Positions 1-8,623 of a stretch of 64,000 nt of DNA are shown piece after piece (the stretch's first letter is position 1; each line of letters opens with the position of its first letter). Both the position numbers and the translations under genes were made by a program. This stretch comes from Sphingobium chungbukense (GTDB lineage Bacteria > Pseudomonadota > Alphaproteobacteria > Sphingomonadales > Sphingomonadaceae), in contig NZ_LBIC01000003.1 of the NCBI RefSeq assembly GCF_001005725.1, positions 248,001 through 312,000 of the forward strand, written 5' to 3'. Under the pieces are notes generated by a model. It was not told the DNA's origin. It searched no databases and was given only the letters and a program-made list of their open reading frames with translations.

Positions 1-1318
1 TGCTGGGGTGCAGGGCGACCGTGTCGTCAAATTCCTGCTTGGTGAGACCCGCCTTCACCGCAATCGCCGCCGCCTGCAAGATTTCGGGCGCATCCGGCCC
101 GATCATGTGCAGTCCGACCACGCGATTGGTCGTGGCATCCACCACCATCTTGTAAAGCGCTCGCTCATCCCGCCCGGCCAGCACATTCTTCATCGGCCGG
201 AAATCGGACGTATAGACCTTGACCGTCCCATATTTGTTCTTGGCCTGCGCCTCGGTCAGCCCCACGCCCGCCAGCGGCGGATGGCTGAACACGGCGGAGG
301 GCACGCAATCATAGTCGACCGTGCGCGGATTATCCCCGAACACCGTGTCCGCAAAGGCATGGCCCTCGCGGATCGCCACCGGCGTCAACTGCATCCGGTC
401 CGTGACGTCGCCCACGGCATAGATGCTCTCGCAGCTCGTGCGGCTATGGTCGTCGACCTTGATCGCGCCCTTGTCGTTCAGCTCCACCCCGGCATTTTCC
501 AGCCCCAGCCCGTCGACATCCGGCTTGCGCCCGGTCGCGAACACCAGCAGGTCGCAGGCGATCGGATCGCCGCTCTTGAAACGGACGCAGAGCGTGCCGT
601 CCTCATTCTTCTCGATCTTCTCCATCTCCGCATTGAAGCGGAAATTGATCCCCTTCATCGTCGATATCTGGAGCAGCCGGTCGCGTATCTGCTCGTCATA
701 GCCGCGCAGCAGCGTATTGGACCGGTTCACGATCGTCACATGGCTGCCGAACTGGTGGAAGATGCCGGCAAATTCATTGGCGATATAGCCGCCGCCGACG
801 ATCACGATCCGCTTGGGGCATTCCTCCAGATGGAAGACCTCATTGGAGGTGACGCCATGTTCCGCGCCCTCGATCTCCGGCACGATCGGCCAGGCGCCGG
901 TCGAAACGAGGATATATTTCGCGCTGACCTCCCGCCCGTTGGCCAGCTTCACGCTATGCGGCCCGGTGATCGTCGCGCGTTCGGGGATCAACTCGACCTT
1001 ATGGCTGTCGAGCGTATTCTTGTAGAGTCCCTCCAGCCGGTCCACATCGGCCAGCACATTGTCGCGCAGCGTCGTCCATTCAAAGTCGCAATCCGGCACA
1101 TTCCAGCCGAAACGCCGCGCATCCTTCAAATCCTCGGCAAAATGCGCGCCATAGATGAGCAGCTTCTTGGGCACGCAGCCGCGAATGACGCAGGTGCCGC
1201 CGACGCGATATTCCTCGGCCACCGCGACCTTCGCGCCATGCGCCGCCGCGACGCGGGAAGCCCGCACGCCTCCCGATCCCGCACCGATGACGAACAGGTC
1301 GAAGTCGTAGTCGCTCAT
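1..1318 (-). CDS. gor: Glutathione-disulfide reductase, C-terminal end cut by the window
   Basis: FAD-dependent NADPH:glutathione reductase that keeps cytosolic glutathione reduced. About 439 residues are inside the window; the last residues lie beyond base 1. The protein opens with the FAD-binding dinucleotide fold (VIGAGSGGVRASR), followed by the redox-active disulfide motif GGTCVIRGCVPKKL near residue 45. A second nucleotide-binding fold (IVIVGGGYIANEFAG) and the start of the dimerisation domain (VFSHPPLAGVGLTE) follow. Start ATG at 1318 gives the usual MSDYDFDLFVIG N-terminus. It lies 157 bases downstream of pgi on the same strand, with a palindromic element in between. Identification is firm; only the terminus is missing. 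Confidence 0.95.
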   Translation of the reverse strand, partial: MSDYDFDLFVIGAGSGGVRASRVAAAHGAKVAVAEEYRVGGTCVIRGCVPKKLLIYGAHFAEDLKDARRFGWNVPDCDFEWTTLRDNVLADVDRLEGLYKNTLDSHKVELIPERATITGPHSVKLANGREVSAKYILVSTGAWPIVPEIEGAEHGVTSNEVFHLEECPKRIVIVGGGYIANEFAGIFHQFGSHVTIVNRSNTLLRGYDEQIRDRLLQISTMKGINFRFNAEMEKIEKNEDGTLCVRFKSGDPIACDLLVFATGRKPDVDGLGLENAGVELNDKGAIKVDDHSRTSCESIYAVGDVTDRMQLTPVAIREGHAFADTVFGDNPRTVDYDCVPSAVFSHPPLAGVGLTEAQAKNKYGTVKVYTSDFRPMKNVLAGRDERALYKMVVDATTNRVVGLHMIGPDAPEILQAAAIAVKAGLTKQEFDDTVALHPS

Positions 1319-1384
1319 TCATGCCTCCGCAGGGTTGCGCCCGCATATGGAGCGTCCCCGGCAGAGTTACAAATGAGAATCGTG

Positions 1385-1460
1385 TGCCTCCCTCCCGCAA
1401 GCGGGAGGGGCCGGGGGTGGGCGCGAGCGAAGCGAGCTTTGCGCAACCCCTCCACCTCCA
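1385..1460. repeat. REP-like palindromic intergenic element between pgi and gor
   Basis: A perfect hairpin (CCCTCCCGC, two-base loop, GCGGGAGGG) occupies 1390-1409. It is followed by a second GC-rich imperfect palindrome: GGGGTGGG pairs with CAACCCC around a GAGCGAAGCGAGC core. There is no T-run, so this looks more like a sphingomonad REP-type intergenic repeat than a classical terminator, though it could attenuate read-through from pgi into gor. Confidence 0.45.
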
Positions 1461-1475
1461 AAAGAGGCTAATCCG

Positions 1476-2981
1476 TCAAACCCCACCCAGGGCCAGATCG
1501 ATCAACGCCATCGTCGACGGGTCGAAACCCTTCGGCCCCTCCGCCTCGATGGACCGCGCAATCTCCTTGCCCAGCTCGACGCCGAACTGGTCGAAGGGAT
1601 TGATCCCCATCAGCACCGCATTGGCAAAGGTCCGATGCTCGTAGAAGGCGATCAGCGCGCCCAGGGCCTCCGGCGTCACATCATCCAGCAGGATCGTGGT
1701 CGAAGGCCGGTTGCCGTGATAGGCTCGCGCCGGATCGGCCGCATTGTCCTTGCCGCGCATCAACGCTGCCCCCTGCGCGAAGCAGTTCACCAGCAAAGCG
1801 CGATGATGCGCCGGATCGAGCGCATGGCCCGGCTCGATCGAGGCGATGAATTCCACCGGCGTCAGGATCGTCCCCTGATGCAGCAACTGGAACACCGCAT
1901 GCTGCGCGTCGGTGCCCACGCCACCCCAGGTGATCGGCGCCGTCGGCCCATCGACCGGCGTCCCATCCCGCGTCACGCTCTTGCCGTTGCTCTCCATCTC
2001 CAACTGCTGGAGATAGGAGGGCAGCAGCCGCAATCTTTCGTCATAAGCGAACAAGGCCCGCGTCTGGCAGCCCAGCACCCGCGCATAATATTGGTCGACA
2101 AAGGCGGCGATCAGCGGCGCGTTCTGCCTGGGGTCGCTCAGCCGGAAATGCCGGTCCATCGCCGCCGCGCCTTCCAGCAGGCTCTCGAAAGCATCCCACC
2201 CCAGCGCCAGCGCCGCCGGAAACCCGATGGAGGACCAGAGCGAATAACGGCCGCCCACGCTCTCGGCAAAGGGCAGCACCCGCGTCTCATCCACGCCCCA
2301 CTCGATCGCCTTGTCCGGCGAGGCGGTCAGCGCGATCACCCGGCCATAAGGGTCGTCGACGCCCGCCTCGACCATCCAGTTGATCGCGCTTGCCGCGTTC
2401 AGCATGGTTTCGGTGGTGGTGAAGGTCTTGGAGGCCACCGCGATCAGGGTTGCTTCGGGGTCGAAACGCGAAATCGCCCGCTCCAGCGCCGTACCATCGA
2501 CATTGGACACGATAGCGACGTCATAACGCCCCCCATCGCCGCCCAGCGCATCGACGATCAGGTCCGGCCCCAGCGCCGACCCGCCGATGCCGATATGCAA
2601 TATATGCCGGATCGGCCCCAGTGCCTCGCCCTCTATGGCGTCGATCAACGCCCGCATCCGCGCATGGAACATCTTGGCCCGCGCCACGCTGTCGGCGTTG
2701 CCCTCGCCCCGTTCGGCGGGATGCTCGGCGGCGCGCCCCTCGGTGTTGTTCACCGCCTCGCCCGCGAACAGGGCGTCCCGGTGCCCGGCGAAGCCCTTTT
2801 CCTCGGCCAGCTTCAGGAACCCGTCGAACAGGCCATCGGTCAAATGCGTCTTCGACCAGTCGAAGCGGATCGGGCCTTGTGTCAGGGTGAATTTGCTCAG
2901 CCGGTCGGGATCGGTGGTGAAGATGGACTTGAGATCGGCCTGGGGAAGAGCCGCGAGCGCTGCCAGTGCAGGGCTGGACAT
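1476..2981 (-). CDS. pgi: Glucose-6-phosphate isomerase
   Basis: Interconverts glucose-6-phosphate and fructose-6-phosphate in the cytosol. The 501-residue protein is slightly shorter than enterobacterial Pgi (about 549). The sugar-phosphate isomerase signatures are visible: the GIGGSALGPDLI phosphate-binding segment near residue 130, VASKTFTTTETMLN near 180, the GGRYSLWSSIGFPAAL signature, and the catalytic-region segment QQLEMESNGKSV. The C-terminus contains the conserved NPFDQFGVELGKE. The start at 2981 fits the family N-terminus (SIFTTDPDRLSKFTL). In sphingomonads the enzyme normally feeds the Entner-Doudoroff route. Confidence 0.96.
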   Translation of the reverse strand: MSSPALAALAALPQADLKSIFTTDPDRLSKFTLTQGPIRFDWSKTHLTDGLFDGFLKLAEEKGFAGHRDALFAGEAVNNTEGRAAEHPAERGEGNADSVARAKMFHARMRALIDAIEGEALGPIRHILHIGIGGSALGPDLIVDALGGDGGRYDVAIVSNVDGTALERAISRFDPEATLIAVASKTFTTTETMLNAASAINWMVEAGVDDPYGRVIALTASPDKAIEWGVDETRVLPFAESVGGRYSLWSSIGFPAALALGWDAFESLLEGAAAMDRHFRLSDPRQNAPLIAAFVDQYYARVLGCQTRALFAYDERLRLLPSYLQQLEMESNGKSVTRDGTPVDGPTAPITWGGVGTDAQHAVFQLLHQGTILTPVEFIASIEPGHALDPAHHRALLVNCFAQGAALMRGKDNAADPARAYHGNRPSTTILLDDVTPEALGALIAFYEHRTFANAVLMGINPFDQFGVELGKEIARSIEAEGPKGFDPSTMALIDLALGGV

Positions 2982-3130
2982 TGGGGAATATCCTCTTGTT
3001 TTGCCGTTGATCGATACCGACGCTGCACCTGTCGATTCTTGCCCATCCTAGCCCAGTCGTTCCGCTATTGCACCGCTCAGGCAGAAAAATCAGGTTGCAG
3101 GACAGCATGATGAGAGCAGCAGTTAGTCTT

Positions 3131-3300
3131 TAGGACGGATGGACATTCAGGAGATGACGTGGCGAAAATGGTGGTTTTCTGCGACCCGGAGCGTAGCGTA
3201 CTAAAAGTAGGTGAGCACCGGAAGCGCGGAGATTGAAGCGAGGCACGTGACTCGCTTCAACCATTTGCAGGTAGCCAGAACTGAATGCCGATCCGTCCTA
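3131..3300. mobile_element. MITE-like element with about 20-bp terminal inverted repeats and TA ends
   Basis: The roughly 400-base gap between pgi and lepB has no credible gene but holds a compact inverted-repeat element. The left end 3131-3150 (TAGGACGGAT...CATTCAG) and right end 3281-3300 (CTGAATG...ATCCGTCCTA) match as inverted repeats at 18 of 20 positions. Both ends begin with TA, the target duplicated by IS630/Tc1-mariner-type transposases. The 170-base interior is non-coding and contains a perfect 10-bp hairpin at 3233-3260. No transposase is present, so it would be non-autonomous. It sits directly upstream of lepB and may carry part of that promoter. Confidence 0.5.
3233..3260. repeat. 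Perfect 10-bp stem-loop inside the MITE-like element
   Basis: TTGAAGCGAG at 3233-3242 and CTCGCTTCAA at 3251-3260 are exact inverted repeats around an 8-base loop. No T-run follows, so a simple terminator is unlikely. Confidence 0.6.
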
Positions 3301-3383
3301 GCGCGCTTGACGGCGGCTTTACTAACCCGCAAAAGCCGCGACGGCCTGTTTTCAGGGCGAATTGAAGGAAAAGACGACCAAGC

Positions 3384-4223
3384 ATGAGCGCAAAATCCGA
3401 AACGCGGGATTTCCTCTGGTTTCTCGCAAAGCTGGCGGTGTTCGTCTTCGTCCTGCGCAGCTTCATCGTGTCGCCATTCAACATCCCGTCGGAATCGATG
3501 CAGCCGCGCCTGCTGATCGGGGATTATCTGCTGGTGGCGAAATGGCCCTACGGCTATTCGCGCTATTCGCTGCCCTTCGGCGTGCCCCTGATCCCCGGCC
3601 GCATCTTCGCCTCGACGCCCCAGCGCGGCGACGTGGTGGTGTTCAAGGCGCCGCCGAACCAGAAGAACGACTATATCAAGCGCGTCATCGGCCTGCCCGG
3701 CGACATGATCTCCGTGCGCCATGGCACGGTCTATCTGAACGGCCAGGCGATCCCCAAGCAGAAGGTCGATGACCTCGTCATCCCCGTCACCCCGAACATG
3801 ACCGACGCGGCGACGAAGGAAGGCAGCCCCTCCCCCTGCTACCGCCCGAAATTCGAGGAAGCAGCGCCCGGCGGCGGTCGCCAGTGCCGCTACCCGCAAT
3901 ATCGCGAGACCCTGCCTGCCGTCGATGGCAAGCCGGGCAAAAGCTATAATGTCCTCGACCTCATGCCCGACGGCGCGGCGGACGACCGCGACACGGTGGT
4001 CGTGCCCGAAGGCCATCTCTTCATGATGGGCGACAATCGCGACCGCAGCGCCGACAGCCGCTTCCCGGCGGTCGACGGCGGCGGCATCGGCCTGGTGCCG
4101 GAGGAAAATCTGGTCGGCAAGGCGATGATCTCGGTCTTCTCGACCGATGGCAGCGCGAACTGGCTGCTCCCCTGGACTTGGGTTTCCGCCGCGCGTTGGA
4201 GCCGCATCGGGGAAGGCTTTTGA
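3384..4223 (+). CDS. lepB: Signal peptidase I
   Basis: Membrane serine protease that removes signal peptides from exported proteins. A single N-terminal membrane anchor (about residues 10-30) is followed by the catalytic serine in PSESMQP (S38) and the general-base lysine in YIKRVIGLPGD (K99). The conserved MGDNRDRSADSR box lies in the last third. An extra proline/charged insertion around residues 145-185 (YRPKF...RQCRYPQYRE) is usual for alphaproteobacterial forms. The 279-residue length is normal. Its TGA overlaps the TTG start of rnc, so the two are translationally coupled in the conserved lepB-rnc-era order. Confidence 0.96.
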   Translation: MSAKSETRDFLWFLAKLAVFVFVLRSFIVSPFNIPSESMQPRLLIGDYLLVAKWPYGYSRYSLPFGVPLIPGRIFASTPQRGDVVVFKAPPNQKNDYIKRVIGLPGDMISVRHGTVYLNGQAIPKQKVDDLVIPVTPNMTDAATKEGSPSPCYRPKFEEAAPGGGRQCRYPQYRETLPAVDGKPGKSYNVLDLMPDGAADDRDTVVVPEGHLFMMGDNRDRSADSRFPAVDGGGIGLVPEENLVGKAMISVFSTDGSANWLLPWTWVSAARWSRIGEGF

Positions 4224-4891
4224 CGAAACCCGACACCGAAGGCTGGCTGAGGGCCCTGATCGGCCGCGCGCCGAAGGACCCGGCTGCCTTCACCCAGGCG
4301 CTGACCCATGGCAGCGCCAATATGGTGAATTATGAACGGCTGGAGTTCCTGGGCGACCGCATCCTCGGACTGCTGATCGCAGAGTGGCTCTACGACCGTT
4401 TTTCGGGCGAACCCGAAGGCAAGCTCTCCCGCCGCTTCAATGCGCTGGTTTCCGGCGAGACCTGCGCCGAAGTCGCCCGTAGCGCCGGGGTTCCCGCTCA
4501 TCTGGTGCTCGGCAAGCAGGCCCGCGACGACGGCGCCGCCGATAGCGACAATGTGCTGGGCGACGTGATGGAGGCGCTGATCGGTGCCCTCTATCTGGAG
4601 GGCGGCCTGGGCGAAGCCCGCACCCTTGTACGCCGCCTCTGGGGTGAACGCGTCGACACCCAATCGAGCGCGCCCAAGCATCCCAAGTCCGCGCTCCAGG
4701 AATGGGCCGCCGCCAACAAGCGCAAGCCCCCCGAATATGCGATGACCGACCGCTCCGGCCCGCACCACGCGCTGCGTTTCACGGTGACGGTTTCGATCAA
4801 GGGTGCAGGCGAAGCGAGCGCAACCGGCGGCTCCAAGCAGGAGGCGGAAACTGCCGCCGCCCAAGCGCTGCTGGACAAACTGACAATCTGA
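4220..4891 (+). CDS. rnc: Ribonuclease III
   Basis: Double-strand-specific endoribonuclease for rRNA and mRNA processing. I chose the TTG at 4220, which overlaps the lepB stop (TTGA) and has an AAGG upstream, giving 223 residues. A longer frame from ATG 4178 only adds lepB-overlapping residues. The RNase III signature NYERLEFLGDRILGLLIAEWLY carries the metal-binding acidic residues, and DVMEALIGALYLEGG supplies the second acidic pair. A C-terminal double-stranded RNA-binding domain follows (PKSALQEWA ... ASATGGSKQEAETAAAQALL). Confidence 0.94.
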   Translation: MTKPDTEGWLRALIGRAPKDPAAFTQALTHGSANMVNYERLEFLGDRILGLLIAEWLYDRFSGEPEGKLSRRFNALVSGETCAEVARSAGVPAHLVLGKQARDDGAADSDNVLGDVMEALIGALYLEGGLGEARTLVRRLWGERVDTQSSAPKHPKSALQEWAAANKRKPPEYAMTDRSGPHHALRFTVTVSIKGAGEASATGGSKQEAETAAAQALLDKLTI

Positions 4892-4914
4892 ACGACTTTT
4901 TATGATATGATGTA

Positions 4915-4974
4915 CTCCTGCGAAGGCAGGAGCCCAGTTGAAACGGTAGAACTGGGCTCCTGCCTTCGCAGGAG
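4915..4974. repeat. Long palindrome of the TCCTGCGAAGGCAGGA type between rnc and era
   Basis: Two arms of 25 bases (4915-4939 and 4950-4974) are perfect inverted repeats around a 10-base loop. Each arm also carries its own smaller palindrome, TCCTGCGAAGGCAGGA, so the element can fold as one long hairpin or as two short ones. This core is a familiar dispersed intergenic repeat in sphingomonad and related genomes. It sits in the middle of the rnc-era transcript and could affect mRNA processing, perhaps by RNase III itself. Confidence 0.8.
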
Positions 4975-5003
4975 CACTTGGCGCGATCCGAACGGAGATA
5001 TGT

Positions 5004-5912
5004 TTGACTGTTGAGTTAGAAACCCAGCGCTGCGGCGTCATCGCCATCGTCGGCGCGCCCAATGCCGGCAAATCGACGCTGGTAAATGCCCTTGTCGGCC
5101 AGAAGGTGGCAATCACCAGCCCGAAGGCGCAAACCACCCGCACCCGCGTCATGGGCGTCGCGATCGAGGGCGACGCGCAGATGGTGCTGGTCGACACACC
5201 CGGCATCTTCGCCCCCAAGCGCCGCCTGGACCGCGCCATGGTGCAGGCCGCATGGGGCGGCGCGCAGGGCGCCGACCTGATCGCGCTCGTCGTCGACGGC
5301 AAGGCGGGCCTGGGTGCCAAGATGGAACCAATCGTCAGCGCACTCGCCGCCCGGCCGGAAAAGAAATGGCTGATCCTCAACAAGGTCGACATCGCCATCA
5401 AGGAAAAGCTGCTGGTACACACCCAGCGGCTCTACGAACAGCTCGACATTGCAGAGACCTTCTTCGTGAGCGCCGCGACCGGCGACGGCCTTGCGGAACT
5501 CAAGACCGCCTTTGCGAACGCCATGCCGCAAGGCCCCTGGCACTTCCCGGAGGACCAGGTGTCCGACGCCACAGACCGGATGCTGGCGGCCGAAATCACC
5601 CGCGAGCAACTCTATCACCAGCTCCACGCCGAACTGCCCTATGCAGCCGCCGTCGACACGGAAAAATATAGCGAGCGCGAGGACGGCTCCGTGGAAATCC
5701 ACCAGCAGATCCTTGTCGGCCGCTCCAGCCAGCGCGCCATCGTGCTGGGCAAGGGCGGGCAGCGCCTCAAGGAAATCGGCTCAAAGGCCCGCGCCGAGCT
5801 GGCCAGCCTGCTCGGCGTCAAGGTCCACCTCTACCTCCACGTCAAGGTGAAGGAAGATTGGGAGGATGACCGCTTCATCTACCGCGACATCGGGCTGGAC
5901 TGGGTGGAGTAG
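5004..5912 (+). CDS. era: GTPase Era
   Basis: Ribosome-assembly GTPase that binds the 3' end of 16S rRNA. G-motifs are in order: GAPNAGKST (G1, near residue 17), the switch region with TTRTRVMG, DTPGI (G3), NKVD (G4) and SAATGDG (G5). A C-terminal KH domain follows (VGRSSQRAIVLGKGGQRLKEIGSKAR), ending in the usual DW(V)E. At 302 residues the length is normal. The start is TTG at 5004 with CGGAGA upstream; the nearby ATG at 5000 is in another frame and stops after four codons. It is third gene of lepB-rnc-era. Confidence 0.95.
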   Translation: MTVELETQRCGVIAIVGAPNAGKSTLVNALVGQKVAITSPKAQTTRTRVMGVAIEGDAQMVLVDTPGIFAPKRRLDRAMVQAAWGGAQGADLIALVVDGKAGLGAKMEPIVSALAARPEKKWLILNKVDIAIKEKLLVHTQRLYEQLDIAETFFVSAATGDGLAELKTAFANAMPQGPWHFPEDQVSDATDRMLAAEITREQLYHQLHAELPYAAAVDTEKYSEREDGSVEIHQQILVGRSSQRAIVLGKGGQRLKEIGSKARAELASLLGVKVHLYLHVKVKEDWEDDRFIYRDIGLDWVE

Positions 5913-5941
5913 AAAATCGCTCGGCGAGGCGAACGGCCTGA

Positions 5942-5979
5942 GAAAAAGGGGCTCCCGTCCGGACGGGGGCCCCTTTTTC
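5942..5979. terminator. Bidirectional rho-independent terminator between era and topA
   Basis: A GC-rich hairpin (GGGGCTCCCGTCC / GGACGGGGGCCCC) is preceded by AAAAA and followed by TTTTT. It therefore works as a terminator for era on the plus strand and for topA on the minus strand. Confidence 0.85.
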
Positions 5980-5980
5980 A

Positions 5981-8527
5981 TTACTCCGCCGCTGCCTTCT
6001 TCTTGGCCGGCGCCTTCTTGGCGGCAGGCTTCTTCGCCGCCGCCTTTTTCGCAGGCGCCTTCTTCCCCTTCTTCGCAGGCGCCGCCGCTGCCCGTGCATC
6101 AATCAGTTGCGCGGCCTCCTCCAGCGTCAAGGCATCCTGCTCGATCGTCTTGGGCAGCGTCGCATTGGTCGTGCCGTCGGTGACATAAGGCCCATAGCGC
6201 CCCGCCATCAGCTTGATCTCCGCCTCGGTGCGCGGATGCTTGCCCAACACCTTGAGCGGCTCACGCGAGGAAGACCCCCGCCCGCCCTTGTTCGCCGCAT
6301 CCGCCAGCTTGGCAACGGCGCTGTTCATCCCCACCTCGAAAATCTCGGCGGTGGAGGACAGCCGGCCATATTTGCCGTCATGCAGCAGATAGGGACCGAA
6401 CCGCCCGATATTCGCCACGATCGGCTTGCCCGTCTCCGGATGCAGCCCGACCTCGCGCGGCAGGCTCAGCAGCTTCACCGCCCAGTCCAGCGTCATCTCG
6501 GGCAGATCCTTGGGGATGGAACCGCGCTTGGCCTCCTTGCCCTCCCCCATTTCGATATAGGGACCAAAACGCCCCGACTTCCTGACGATGTCCTGCCCGG
6601 TTTCAGGATGCTGACCCAGCACTTCGGGTCCGCTATCCTCGCCACCTTCGCTCCCGCCCGGCTGCCCGAACTTGCGCGTATATTTGCACTCCGGATAGTT
6701 GGAGCAGGCGATGAACGCCCCGAAACGCCCGCCACGCAGCGACAATTGCCCATCGCCGCACATCGGGCAGGCCCGCGGATTGCTGCCGTCCGCCTTGGGC
6801 GGGAAGAGCATAGGCTCCAGGAACTTGTCCAGTTCCGCCGTGATGTCGGACGGCTTCTGCTCCATCACCTCGGCGGTCTTGGGCTTGAAGTCGCGCCAGA
6901 AAGCTTCCAGCACCGCCTGCCACTGGGCACGGCCGCCGGAAATATCGTCCAGCTCTTCCTCAAGCCCCGCCGTGAAGTCATAGGACACGTACCGCTCGAA
7001 GAAGCGCTCCAGGAAGGCCGTCACCAGCCGCCCGCTCTCCTCGGCGAAGAAGCGGTTCTTCTCGATCCGCACATAATCGCGGTCCTTGAGCACCTGAAGC
7101 GTCGAGGCATAGGTGGACGGACGCCCGATCCCCAGTTCCTCCAGCTTCTTGACCAGCGATGCTTCGGAGTAACGCGGCGGCGGCTGGGTGAAATGCTGCT
7201 CGGCCGTCACCTTTTTCTTGGCGGGCGCATCCCCCACGCCCAGGCGCGGCAACAGCTTGCTGTCGTCGTCCTCGGCGTCGTCGCGGCCCTCTTCGTAAAG
7301 CGCCAGGAAGCCCGGAAAGATCACCACCTGGCCCGTAGCGCGCAAGGCATGCTGCCCGGTCCCATCCACCAGATCGATCACCGTCCGCTCCAGCCGCGCC
7401 GAAGCCATCTGGCTCGCCAGCGCCCGCTTGAAGATCAGGTCATAAAGCCGCGCATGATCGCCCGACCCCACCTTGTCCCGATAAAATTCGGTCGGACGGA
7501 TGGCCTCGTGCGCTTCCTGCGCATTCTTCGCCTTGGTCTGATACTGCCGCGGCTTTTCAGGCAGATAACCGCCGTCATAGCGTTCCGCGATCGCCTTGCG
7601 CGCGGCGGAAATGGCGCTGCCGTCCATCTGCACGCCGTCGGTACGCATGTAAGTGATCGCGCCGTCCTCATAAAGCTGCTGCGCGATCCGCATCGTGTGG
7701 CTGGCGGAAAAGCCGAGCTTGCGCGCCGCCTCCTGCTGAAGCGTCGAGGTCGTGAACGGCGCCGGAGGATTGCGCGAAACCGGCTTCGTCTCCACCTTCT
7801 CGACGGTAAAGCGCCCGGCCTCCACGTCCGCTTTCGCGGCCATGGCGTCGCCTTCCTTGCCGATGGTCAGCCGCTCGATCTTCTCGCCGCGCCAGCGCAC
7901 CAGCCGCGCGGTGAAGCCCTGCCCGCCCTGTTCCATCTCGGCCGCGACCGACCAATATTCCTGCGGCACGAAGCTCTCGATCTCGCGCTCGCGCTCGACC
8001 ACCAGACGCAGGGCCACGGATTGCACGCGCCCCGCCGACTTGGCGCCGGGCAGCTTGCGCCACAGCACCGGCGACAGGGTGAAGCCCACCAGATAATCCA
8101 GCGCCCGCCGCGCCCGATAGGCGTCGATCAGATCCTCGTCCAACGCGCGCGGCTGGGCCATCGCCTCGGTCACCGCCTGCTTGGTGATCGCGTTGAAGGT
8201 CACGCGGTCCACCTTCTGCGGCAACGCCTTCTTGGCGCGCAGCACCTCCTGCACATGCCAACTGATCGCCTCGCCCTCGCGATCGGGGTCGGTGGCCAGG
8301 ATCAGGCGCGTCGCCTTCTTGGCTTCGTCGGCAATGGCTTTCAGCTGCTTGCCCTTGTCGCCATAATTTTCCCAGCTCATGGAGAAACCATTGTCCGGGT
8401 CCACCGACCCGTCCTTGGCCGGCAGGTCGCGGATATGCCCATAGCTCGCAAGCACATGGAAATCGCCGCCCAGATATTTCTCGATGGTCTTCGCCTTGGC
8501 CGGCGATTCTACGATGACAAGCTGCAT
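5981..8527 (-). CDS. topA: DNA topoisomerase I
   Basis: Type IA topoisomerase that relaxes negative supercoils. The 848-residue protein has an N-terminal TOPRIM domain (VIVESPAKAKTIEKYLG; acidic triad region ATDPDREGEAISW at residues 79-91). The catalytic tyrosine is in ITYMRTDG (Y293). A C4 zinc finger (CPMCGDG ... CSNYPEC) and several topoisomerase C-terminal repeats (GPYI/GPYLLHDGKYG) follow. The tail from about residue 815 is a run of AAKK/APAKK repeats, a basic low-complexity extension common in alphaproteobacterial TopA that probably aids DNA binding. It lies 96 bases downstream of dprA on the same strand, the common dprA-topA arrangement. Confidence 0.96.
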   Translation of the reverse strand: MQLVIVESPAKAKTIEKYLGGDFHVLASYGHIRDLPAKDGSVDPDNGFSMSWENYGDKGKQLKAIADEAKKATRLILATDPDREGEAISWHVQEVLRAKKALPQKVDRVTFNAITKQAVTEAMAQPRALDEDLIDAYRARRALDYLVGFTLSPVLWRKLPGAKSAGRVQSVALRLVVEREREIESFVPQEYWSVAAEMEQGGQGFTARLVRWRGEKIERLTIGKEGDAMAAKADVEAGRFTVEKVETKPVSRNPPAPFTTSTLQQEAARKLGFSASHTMRIAQQLYEDGAITYMRTDGVQMDGSAISAARKAIAERYDGGYLPEKPRQYQTKAKNAQEAHEAIRPTEFYRDKVGSGDHARLYDLIFKRALASQMASARLERTVIDLVDGTGQHALRATGQVVIFPGFLALYEEGRDDAEDDDSKLLPRLGVGDAPAKKKVTAEQHFTQPPPRYSEASLVKKLEELGIGRPSTYASTLQVLKDRDYVRIEKNRFFAEESGRLVTAFLERFFERYVSYDFTAGLEEELDDISGGRAQWQAVLEAFWRDFKPKTAEVMEQKPSDITAELDKFLEPMLFPPKADGSNPRACPMCGDGQLSLRGGRFGAFIACSNYPECKYTRKFGQPGGSEGGEDSGPEVLGQHPETGQDIVRKSGRFGPYIEMGEGKEAKRGSIPKDLPEMTLDWAVKLLSLPREVGLHPETGKPIVANIGRFGPYLLHDGKYGRLSSTAEIFEVGMNSAVAKLADAANKGGRGSSSREPLKVLGKHPRTEAEIKLMAGRYGPYVTDGTTNATLPKTIEQDALTLEEAAQLIDARAAAAPAKKGKKAPAKKAAAKKPAAKKAPAKKKAAAE

Positions 8528-8623
8528 TCAAGCCCCGGTTCTGAAATCTCTCACGTACACGCGCGAGTCTGGAAGGTGTTTTCGGCGGACGTCAAGCGCC
8601 CCTTATGTCCAAATGTGAAGCGA

